From the NCBI GenBank assembly GCA_964392305.1, contig CAYMPV010000019.1, forward strand, positions 1 to 64,000: 64,000 bases of DNA. Reading direction: 5' to 3'. Both the position numbers and the translations under genes were made by a program. This DNA comes from JACKIC01 sp964392305. GTDB lineage: Bacteria; Planctomycetota; UBA1135; UBA2386. Shown here piece after piece: positions 39,598-47,772 of this stretch (within the stretch, counting starts at the first letter, position 1; every line of letters starts with the position of its first letter). The notes beneath the pieces are model-generated. The model saw only the letters and a program-made list of their open reading frames with translations. It did not search any database and had not been told where the DNA came from.

Positions 39598-40361
39598 GCG
39601 TTCGCCGCGGCGCCGAACAGCCGCACGCCGTTGGCATACGTCGCTGCAGCGGCGGCCTGCAGGCCGATGCCGCGCGCCTGCGCCAGCGCCGCGAGGGTCA
39701 GCAGCACGAACGCGGGCTCGTTGCGTTTGCCGCGATGCTGCTGCGGCGGCAGGAACGGCGCGTCGGTCTCGACGTGGATGCGATCGAGCGGCGCGAACTG
39801 CGCGACCTGCCGCAGCGCGTCGTTCTTGGGGTAGGTGAGCGGGCCCGCGAACGACAAGTCCAGGCCCAGGTCGAGCGCGCGCCGCGCCTCGCCCTGGCCA
39901 CCCGAGAAGCAGTGCATCACGCCGCGGCCGCAGGGTTCGTCGTCGAGCACTTCGAACAACGGGGCGAATGCGTCGCGGCAATGGAAGATGACGGGCAGGT
40001 CGAGTTCACGCGCCAGCGCCAGGTGGCGGCGCAGCGACTCCTGCTGTCGGGCGAGCGGCGTGCGGTCGCGAAAGCAGTCGAGACCGGTCTCCCCGATCGC
40101 GGCGCAATCGGGGCGGCGCGCCAGTTCTTCGATCAACTGCCACTCGTCGTCGAGACGCGTGGCGTCGTTGGGGTGCAGTCCGGCGCTCCAGCGCACGCCG
40201 GGCAGCCGAGCCGCCAGTTCGCTCGCGGCGCGGCTGGTGGCGGCGTCGATGCCGACCACACAAAGGTCGGTGACACCGGCGGTACGGGCGCGACGGTGCT
40301 CTTCATCGGGCGGGACCTTGCCGTCGAGGCCGAGGTGGCAGTGGGTGTCGAAGACGCGCAT
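39594..40361 (-). CDS. tatD: TatD-family metal-dependent deoxyribonuclease
   Basis: 255 residues, TIM-barrel metallohydrolase. The metal-binding motifs are present in order: DTHCHL at the N-terminus, AIGETGLDCF, VIFHCRDA, GVMHCFSGG and VETDAPFLPP. The start at 40361 (MRVFDTHCH) gives the family N-terminus; longer in-frame starts upstream are out of character. Convergent with the membrane/TPR gene, and divergent from the next gene with a 94-base spacer. Confidence 0.92.
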   Translation of the reverse strand: MRVFDTHCHLGLDGKVPPDEEHRRARTAGVTDLCVVGIDAATSRAASELAARLPGVRWSAGLHPNDATRLDDEWQLIEELARRPDCAAIGETGLDCFRDRTPLARQQESLRRHLALARELDLPVIFHCRDAFAPLFEVLDDEPCGRGVMHCFSGGQGEARRALDLGLDLSFAGPLTYPKNDALRQVAQFAPLDRIHVETDAPFLPPQQHRGKRNEPAFVLLTLAALAQARGIGLQAAAAATYANGVRLFGAAANA

Positions 40362-40455
40362 CGCCGCGAACCTTAGGCGATCGGCAATCCTTGTTGCTAC
40401 CCTGCGCAACGCGCACCCGTTCCGATTCCCCGATCCCTCGCGCATCCGATCCGCC

Positions 40456-41307
40456 ATGCAAGCACCCGTCGTCATCGTCGTCTCTCTCATGGCCGCCACT
40501 GCTGCCGCCGTGGGCACCAGTCTGCTGCTGCGCCCGCAGGCGTCGGTGGCGCCATCCACGGCTGGGCTCGAGGCGCAGATCGCCGAACTGCAGCAGCAGG
40601 TGGCGTCGCTGCAGGACGCGGCGAGCACAACGCGTCGCGCGATGTCGGAGGCCGTGGCCAGCCCGGCCAGTGTCTTGCGCGCGGAGGTTCCGCAGGTGTC
40701 CGAGGCGCAGATCGCCGCTGCCGTCGAGGCCTACATGAGAAAGCAGGCTGGCGCGCCGAGCGACGCTCCCGCCGGTTTCGACCTGGATGCCGACTTCGAC
40801 AAACTGGCCGACGCCAACTACTGGGAGAACCCCGACCTGTGGAAACGCGCCTTCGCCGCCGGCCGCATGGACGAGGTGATCGCCAAGTACGAAGCGCTCG
40901 CCAAGGCCGATCCGAAGAGCACCGCTGCGCAGATGCAGCTCGCCCAGGCTTGTATCGCCTACCTGCAGATGGACCCGAGCAAGTGGCAGCTGTCGATGAA
41001 GGCGGACAAGGCCTACGACAACGTGCTCGACCTCGACGAGAACCATTGGGAGGCGCGGTTCTCCAAGGCCGTGAGCTACACGTTCTGGCCCGACTTCATG
41101 GGCAAGAAGAAGCCGGCGATCGAACACTTCGAGATCCTCGTGCAGCAGCAAGAGCTGCAGCCCGTCGCCGACCATCAGGCGCAGACGTACCTGTTCTTGG
41201 GCAATCTGCTGGAGCAGAGTGATCCCGAACGCGCGCGGGAGATGTGGCAGCGCGGTGCCCGGCGCCATCCCAACGACACAGCGCTCAAGGAGAAGCTGGC
41301 CCAGTAG
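40456..41307 (+). CDS. membrane-anchored coiled-coil/TPR-like protein
   Basis: 283 residues. One N-terminal membrane segment (about 4-26), a coiled coil about 38-65 (AQIAELQQQVASLQDA), then an acidic linker and helical repeats with TPR character (RMDEVIAKYEALAKADPKS; EHFEILVQQQEL; DPERAREMWQRGARRHPND). Probably periplasmic. No enzymatic motif is seen. It starts 94 bases from divergent tatD. Function unknown. Confidence 0.65.
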   Translation: MQAPVVIVVSLMAATAAAVGTSLLLRPQASVAPSTAGLEAQIAELQQQVASLQDAASTTRRAMSEAVASPASVLRAEVPQVSEAQIAAAVEAYMRKQAGAPSDAPAGFDLDADFDKLADANYWENPDLWKRAFAAGRMDEVIAKYEALAKADPKSTAAQMQLAQACIAYLQMDPSKWQLSMKADKAYDNVLDLDENHWEARFSKAVSYTFWPDFMGKKKPAIEHFEILVQQQELQPVADHQAQTYLFLGNLLEQSDPERAREMWQRGARRHPNDTALKEKLAQ

Positions 41308-41331
41308 CCGCCGCGTCGGACTGCGCGCCGC

Positions 41332-42143
41332 CTACTTGCGCGTGGTCTTCTTGGTGGCCTTCTTGGCCGCCTTCTTGACCGCTGGCTTCGGGCTCGCCGC
41401 CTGCGGGCTCGCAGTCTTCTGCGCCGCCGGCTTCGTGGCCGGCAGGATCTTGGCCGAGCTGGTCTTGGCGGCGGCCTTCTTCGCCGGTCGCGGCAGCTCG
41501 AGTTTACGCCCGTGGCGCGCGGCGTAGTCACGCACGGCGTCCGGGTTGCTCGCGGCCAGCGCGGTCAGCACCCGATCGAGTTCTCGTTGGGTCGCGGCGT
41601 CGGTGTCGGCGAGCAGCGGCTCGACCAGCTTCTCGAAGCGCTCGAACAGCGTTTCATCGGCCGCCACGGCCTGCCGGATCGCGGCCGCGGCCGCGCGGCG
41701 CAGCGCCTTGCGTCCCGACTTGACGAAGCGCTCGAGGTCCTTCCAGAGCTTCTTGTTGCGCGTCACCAGGTCGCCGAGCGCGCCCTCGGCGAGCGGTCCG
41801 ACCAGCGGCGCCGCAGTCTCGTCACCGAGCAACTTCTCGAGGAACGGCAGGTCGGCGGGCTCGAGCAGCGCCGCGCGCGTCGCGAGGATCTCGACGCCGA
41901 CGGCACGCAGTTCGTGGATCTTGCTGGCCCACAGCGTGCGCACGAACGCGGTCATCTGCGCGCGGCCCATCTGGGGATAGGTCTCGACCAGCGCCAGGGC
42001 GGCGGCGCGCACCTCGCTGCTCGGGGCGCCGAGGCTCGTGATCTCGGGGCCGAGTTCGAGCTGCAGTTCCGCCGCGGCGACCGGAGAACCTACCGCGGTG
42101 AGCCGCTGCCGCAGCAGCGACTGCTCGCGTCCGAAGTTCATGC

Positions 42144-42147
<4 letters not shown>
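41332..42147 (-). CDS. AlkD-like HEAT-repeat protein with histone-H1-like tail
   Basis: 271 residues. Residues about 30-210 are alpha-helical repeats resembling the DNA alkylation repair (AlkC/AlkD) family: SSEVRAAALALVETY, MTAFVRTLWASKIHELRAVGVEIL and LPFLEKLL. The conserved Trp-Ala segment expected after the LPFLEKLL helix is not present. The last 55 residues are a Lys/Ala/Pro/Thr tail with AKKAAAK, KPAAQK and KKAAKKATKKT repeats, like eukaryotic histone H1 or bacterial H1-like DNA-binding tails. DNA binding and base-damage handling are inferred. The ATG overlaps the cbs stop by ATGA, so the two are coupled. Confidence 0.6.
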
Positions 42148-43505
<1,358 letters not shown>

Positions 43506-43543
43506 GTCCCGCTGATTCAAGCAGGCCGGGCCGGTGAAGGGAA

Positions 43544-45328
43544 ATGCGCGTTCTGGCCTTGTCCAACCGTTGTTCGATGCGCATCGTTGCTCGGCCCGTG
43601 AACGAGCCCGAGAAGCCAGCAGATCCGACCCCGCCGGTGTCCGCACCGGTTCCCGCCGCCGCCGAGTCGTCGCCGGCATCGCCGCGCCCTGACGCCGACG
43701 CACACTCTGATGCGGACACTGGTTCGTCTGCGCCCCGAGAGCAGGGTGCGTCCGGTGATGGTGATGCGAGCGGCGACGCTGAGCATGCCGGTGGTGAATC
43801 TGTCGGCGGTGACGATGCCGGTGGTGAACGTAAGCGCCGTCGCCGCCGCCGGCGCCGCAAGGGCCGCGGGGACGCCGAGGGTGGCGACGCGTCGCCAGGT
43901 GGCGAGGCCGCGACCGGCGAAGTCGCGCCTGCGGGTGAACGTCCGCCGCGCCCAGATCGCCAGCGCCCAGATCGCCAGCGTCCTGACCGGCAGCGCCCTG
44001 AACGGCAGCGTCACGAGGGCCAGCGCCCCGACCGTCAGCGCCCCGACAAGCGGCCGCGCCGTGATTCCAACCACCACGCCGTCGAAGCCGTGCGCGCGCT
44101 CGCCGAGATGGCGCAGGCGCTGCTGCGCATCGAAGGCGTCGAGCCATTGGCGATGCCGCGGTACCTCGACCTGAACCTGCGCGTGCCGATCGACGGTGGC
44201 AACGACATCCGCCACGCCGCGAGCACCGCCGTCGAACAGATCCTCAAGCGCGTGCGTGAGGTGCGTGAGCACGAGAAGGCGCTGCGTCCCGGCGCGGTCT
44301 ACTGCTACTTCAACGGTTCGTCCGCCACCGAGGGCACGCGCCCGACCGAGCCGCGGCAGATCTTCGAAGGCTACAGCTCGACCGGCAAGCCGGTGTTCGC
44401 CGACTTCGTGACGATGGCGATCGAACGCAAAGACCCGGGCATCGATCGTCTGCTCGCCGGCGAGGAGCTGGTGCTGACGCGTGTCTCGATGGGGCGCGTG
44501 TTGCGCACCCAGCAGCTCGCCGAGTTCGGCGGTGAGTCGCCGGTCTATCGCATCCTCGGCCAGGTCGACGCCGGTCTGTTCAAGGTGCTCGGCGCCGCCG
44601 GCAAGTGCGCGTTCAGCTTCCAGCTGCTGCGCGGCACCACGCTCGAGGGCCGCATCCGTCTGCGTCTACACCCGGTCGGCGCGGTAGATCCGATGGACCT
44701 CGCCGATCCGGCGGTGATGCAGATCGTCAGCCGTTTCCAGCGGCGCCTCGACACCGAGGCGCTGCGGCTCGAGGGCCAGAGCAATCGCCTGGGGAGGGTC
44801 GCAGCGGAGAGCAGTGCGCCAGCCGAAGGCGGTAGTGCAGCAGGCAGTAGTGCAGCAGAAGGCAGTGGGGCTCAGGGCAACGGTGGCCAGATCGACGAGG
44901 AGTCGTTCGTGCGGCCGTTGCTCGAGGACTTCGCGCGGCAGCTCGAACATCGCTCGCGCAACACCGGCCGGCGCACGCAGCACGGCCTCGAGCGCAGCGA
45001 GACCGGGCAGCGCCCGACCTCACGCGCCTACCCCGACGCGGGTGAAGCCAGTGACGACTCGATCCTGTGGGACGTCGATCAGGCGACGATCATCGTGGTC
45101 GCGCCGAAGGGCCGCGTGCACGTGTTCACGCCGGACGGCAAGCACGTCACCTCGGTGACGATGCAGGGCGACGCGATCGGCCGCCGCCGCAACATGGGGC
45201 GGTGGCGTCTGGCCGAGCCCGAGGAACGCGGTGAGTTCCGCATCCACGTGCGCCGGCTGGTCGCGGCCGGCGAGGACCAGACCACGAGCGAGGCGCCGCT
45301 GGTGCCGCCGCCGGCAAGCGCGCAGTGA
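43544..45328 (+). CDS. large Arg-rich protein of unknown function
   Basis: 594 residues, not recognised. Residues 1-95 are Pro/Ala/Asp/Gly-rich and disordered. A run of nine Arg between Lys residues sits near residue 100, followed by a tandem RPDRQ repeat to about 170 and a basic KRPRR cluster. A compact conserved-looking domain spans about 180-420 (RYLDLNLRVPIDGG; YCYFNGSSATEG). A Ser/Gly/Ala linker and a beta-rich C-terminal part (TIIVVAPKGRVHVF) follow. The Arg tract and repeats suggest RNA or DNA binding, by inference only. Starts at 43577 and GTG 43598 are alternatives. Its position is divergent from cbs and immediately before mogA. Confidence 0.5.
   Translation: MRVLALSNRCSMRIVARPVNEPEKPADPTPPVSAPVPAAAESSPASPRPDADAHSDADTGSSAPREQGASGDGDASGDAEHAGGESVGGDDAGGERKRRRRRRRRKGRGDAEGGDASPGGEAATGEVAPAGERPPRPDRQRPDRQRPDRQRPERQRHEGQRPDRQRPDKRPRRDSNHHAVEAVRALAEMAQALLRIEGVEPLAMPRYLDLNLRVPIDGGNDIRHAASTAVEQILKRVREVREHEKALRPGAVYCYFNGSSATEGTRPTEPRQIFEGYSSTGKPVFADFVTMAIERKDPGIDRLLAGEELVLTRVSMGRVLRTQQLAEFGGESPVYRILGQVDAGLFKVLGAAGKCAFSFQLLRGTTLEGRIRLRLHPVGAVDPMDLADPAVMQIVSRFQRRLDTEALRLEGQSNRLGRVAAESSAPAEGGSAAGSSAAEGSGAQGNGGQIDEESFVRPLLEDFARQLEHRSRNTGRRTQHGLERSETGQRPTSRAYPDAGEASDDSILWDVDQATIIVVAPKGRVHVFTPDGKHVTSVTMQGDAIGRRRNMGRWRLAEPEERGEFRIHVRRLVAAGEDQTTSEAPLVPPPASAQ
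43949..44053 (+). repeat. seven 15-bp coding tandem repeats encoding RPDRQ
   Basis: Units of 15 bases run from 43949 to 44053. Units 1 and 2 are identical (CGCCCAGATCGCCAG); the rest diverge but keep the RPxRQ or RPDK pattern. The repeat is in frame, so copy number changes preserve the protein. Confidence 0.9.
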
Positions 45329-45335
45329 GTCGCCG

Positions 45336-45887
45336 GTGAGCTCTTCGCCGCTTTCCTCGCCGCCGCGCATCGGCATCGTCACCGTCAGCGATCGCGCCAG
45401 TCAGGGCGTGTACGCCGATGAATCCGGCCCGGCGATCGAGGCGGCGCTGCGCGACTACCTGAGCACGCCGTGCACGTTCGACGTGCGCTTGGTGGCCGAC
45501 GAACGGGACGCGATCGCCGCGATCCTGCGCGACCTCGCCGATGCCGGCTGCTGCCTGATCTGCACCACGGGAGGTACCGGCCCGTCACCGCGCGACGTCA
45601 CGCCCGAGGCGATCGCCGATGTCTGCACCAAGGAACTGCCCGGCTTCGGCGAGCAGATGCGCGCGGCGTCGCTGCGCGCCGGCGTGCCGACTGCGATCCT
45701 GTCGCGGCAGACGGCCGCGATCCTCGATCGCGCGCTGGTGGTGACGCTGCCCGGCAAGCCGGCTTCGATCCGCGTCTGCCTCGATGCCGTGTTCGCGGCG
45801 ATTCCCTACTGCATCGATCTGATCGGCGGCCCGCGCCTGGAAGGCAACCCTGCGGTCGTCGCCGTGTTCCGCCCCAAAGGCAAGTGA
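45336..45887 (+). CDS. mog: molybdopterin adenylyltransferase (MogA)
   Basis: 183 residues from a GTG. Activates molybdopterin by adenylylation before molybdenum insertion. The MogA/MoaB fold is clear: IGIVTVSDRAS at the N-terminus, TTGGTGPSPRDVTPEA with the substrate-binding loop, LPGFGEQMR, AILSRQTA and LPGKPASI. The C-terminal PYCIDLIGGPRLEGNP and VFRPKGK end fits MogA rather than MoaB. It starts seven bases after the Arg-rich gene. Confidence 0.9.
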   Translation: MSSSPLSSPPRIGIVTVSDRASQGVYADESGPAIEAALRDYLSTPCTFDVRLVADERDAIAAILRDLADAGCCLICTTGGTGPSPRDVTPEAIADVCTKELPGFGEQMRAASLRAGVPTAILSRQTAAILDRALVVTLPGKPASIRVCLDAVFAAIPYCIDLIGGPRLEGNPAVVAVFRPKGK

Positions 45888-45893
45888 ACAACG

Positions 45894-46358
45894 ATGACCG
45901 TGACCACCAAGGAACAGTTCGTCTCCCTGCTCAACCCCGTCGCCGAGGCGCTGCGCGCCGTCGACGTCGATGCCGGTGATGCCGCTGCCCAGGCCGAACG
46001 TGCCGCCGCGTTCACGGGCGCGGCGATCACCGCGCTGCGTGCCGCGGCCGTCGCCAACATCGACTCCGACTGGTTGCTGCCCAAGAGCGCGGGCGGCATC
46101 CGTTTCGGCCGCGTCGCCAAGGACCTGTCAGGCTTCGTCGTCGACGCGGTGCTCATGGACGTGCCCGGGCCGCGCCATCGCCATCCCAACGGCGAGATCG
46201 ACCTGTGCTTCGCCACCGCCGGGGAACCGCGCTTCGACGGTCACCCCGAAGGCTGGGTCGTCTACGGCAAGGACACCACCCACGTGCCGACCGTCAGCGG
46301 GGGCACGATGCTGATCCTGTACTTCCTGCCGGGCGGCGCGATCGAATTCCTGGGCTGA
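45894..46358 (+). CDS. DUF4863-like small protein
   Basis: 154 residues. The N-terminal half is helical. The C-terminal half is a compact beta region with HRHPNGEIDLCFA, GHPEGWVVYGKDTTHVPTV and MLILYFLPGGAIEF, a cupin-like pattern with conserved His, Glu and Gly. It resembles the DUF4863 family, some members of which are described as 4-hydroxylaminobenzoate lyases; I cannot tell whether that activity applies here. It starts six bases after mog and probably shares its transcript. It converges on the HEAT-like gene, whose stop is 10 bases away. Confidence 0.6.
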   Translation: MTVTTKEQFVSLLNPVAEALRAVDVDAGDAAAQAERAAAFTGAAITALRAAAVANIDSDWLLPKSAGGIRFGRVAKDLSGFVVDAVLMDVPGPRHRHPNGEIDLCFATAGEPRFDGHPEGWVVYGKDTTHVPTVSGGTMLILYFLPGGAIEFLG

Positions 46359-46367
46359 TCCGCGGCT

Positions 46368-47411
46368 TCAGCGGTACTTCGCGAGCAGCGTCCCGGCGTG
46401 TCTGGCGACCGACTCGGTCGACGCGCTGCGCAACGCTTCTTCGAAGAACGGCACCGCTGCCGCGCCCTGGATCGAATCGAGCGCGTCCAGGCACTTGTTC
46501 AGGAAGAGCGGGTCTTCGACGCGGCCCGGCGGGTTCTTGAACAGGCGCTCGATCGGCGCGATCGCCTGCTGCGACTTGATGCGGCCGAGCTCCTCGATGC
46601 ACTCCTTGATGGTCGGCGCGTCGTGTTCGCTGCGGCCGATGACCATCAGCAGCGTGTCTTCCATCTTGGGGTCTTCGCTGCGGATGTAGTGCACGACGAA
46701 GTTGAAGAAGCCCGACGATCCGGCGGTCGCGTCCGGGATCGGCAGGTTGTAGGCGGCGGCGCGTTCGAGATTGATGCCGCGCGCCGACTCGGTCTCGAGG
46801 ATCTGCCGCAGCAGTTGCTGGGCCAGGGGCCGGTCGTGTGCGATCAGGCGATCGGCGGCGTACCAGCGCAGGCGCGCGGAAGGCAGCAGCGTGCCCTGGA
46901 GCACCTGTTTGAGCAGTTCGGCGCCGGCCTTGGGGTCGACGCGCACCGCCGCTTCGAGCAGCCACTTGATTTCGTCGAAGTTCTGGTCGGCCTTGAGCTC
47001 GGCGATGCGGCCGCGGACGAACGGCCAGGCGTCGGGGCCGTGGGTTTGCAGAGCGCGCAGGATCGCCTCCATCTCATCCTGCGCGCTCTTGTAGTCCGGC
47101 GCCGTGGTGCGGGCGCTGGCCAGCATCGGCGCGTACGCCTTCAGCTTGGCGAGCAGGCCCTGCGGGCCCTTCTCGTCGGCGCGCTGTTCGAGTCGCAGGC
47201 GCGTGATCTCGGCGTAGATCTCGTCGAGCTTGTCGCGGCTTGCCTGCTCGGCCAACTCGAGTTGTCGCAGTTGGTTGGCCTGCCGCAAGACGGCGGTGGC
47301 CGTCGCCGCGAGGGCGACGACGCAAAGGCCGCACAGAGCCAGGGGCAGGCGGGAGGAGGGGGGCGCGGCGCGTTCGGTCATCGGGGACGAAGGTATTGAC
47401 CGGATCCGCAT
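46368..47411 (-). CDS. membrane-anchored HEAT-like repeat protein
   Basis: 347 residues. A single N-terminal membrane segment (about residues 22-42) is followed by a coiled coil (QLRQLELAEQASRDKLDEIY) and then alpha-alpha repeats to the end (FVRGRIAELKADQNFDEIKWLLEAAV; CIEELGRIKSQQAIAPIERLF), HEAT- or PBS-lyase-like. The start at 47411 has an AGGTGA ribosome-binding sequence close by; a second Met at 47381 would place the membrane segment nearer the N-terminus. A 20-bp palindrome begins 10 bases upstream. No function can be assigned. Confidence 0.6.
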   Translation of the reverse strand: MRIRSIPSSPMTERAAPPSSRLPLALCGLCVVALAATATAVLRQANQLRQLELAEQASRDKLDEIYAEITRLRLEQRADEKGPQGLLAKLKAYAPMLASARTTAPDYKSAQDEMEAILRALQTHGPDAWPFVRGRIAELKADQNFDEIKWLLEAAVRVDPKAGAELLKQVLQGTLLPSARLRWYAADRLIAHDRPLAQQLLRQILETESARGINLERAAAYNLPIPDATAGSSGFFNFVVHYIRSEDPKMEDTLLMVIGRSEHDAPTIKECIEELGRIKSQQAIAPIERLFKNPPGRVEDPLFLNKCLDALDSIQGAAAVPFFEEALRSASTESVARHAGTLLAKYR

Positions 47412-47772
47412 TCGTCACCTGATGTTCGAAGTCGAACATCGGGCGTGCCGGAGTGCACCCGCTCTCGCCAGCGTGCGCTCGCGCGCAAGACCTCGGACCT
47501 GGCGCAGAAGTATCAATGCCATCGAGACTTGGGTCATCGCCTCGACCTGGCCGATGAGCCGCGGACGGTCGGCATGGAAATTGTGCGCGGTGCCGGTTGC
47601 GGCGGTCCGTGAAGGCCCGCTGCACGCAGCATGGCACGACAGGCCAGCCTTGCAGGCCAGGCTGCGGTATGGTTTCCTACACGACCCTCGCATCCCCGCC
47701 TGTGGCGCCACTTTGCCCTCCCGTGGTGTCGCGGTCAGGTTTCGACCCCTACCTCTTCGATACGAGGCCTAC
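47412..47772. other. 361-bp divergent intergenic region
   Basis: It lies between the divergent HEAT-like gene and B3. The only feature I can support is the palindrome at 47421-47440. TTGCAG at 47650 and TATGGT at 47668 look like promoter hexamers but are only 12 bases apart. A GAGG ribosome-binding site stands before the B3 start. Confidence 0.45.
47421..47440. promoter_or_regulatory. 20-bp palindrome, candidate operator
   Basis: GATGTTCGA-AG-TCGAACATC: two perfect 9-bp arms around AG. It is placed 10 bases upstream of the 47411 start on the minus strand and 332 bases upstream of B3. The arms and size are those of a dimeric repressor site; the binder is unknown. Confidence 0.45.

Noticed and set aside
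47626..47660. Possible sigma-54 promoter (TGGCACG with a later TTGCA)
   Set aside because: The spacing between the GG and GC elements is far from the required ten bases.
47650..47673. TTGCAG and TATGGT as a sigma-70 promoter for B3
   Set aside because: Spacer of 12 bases is too short.
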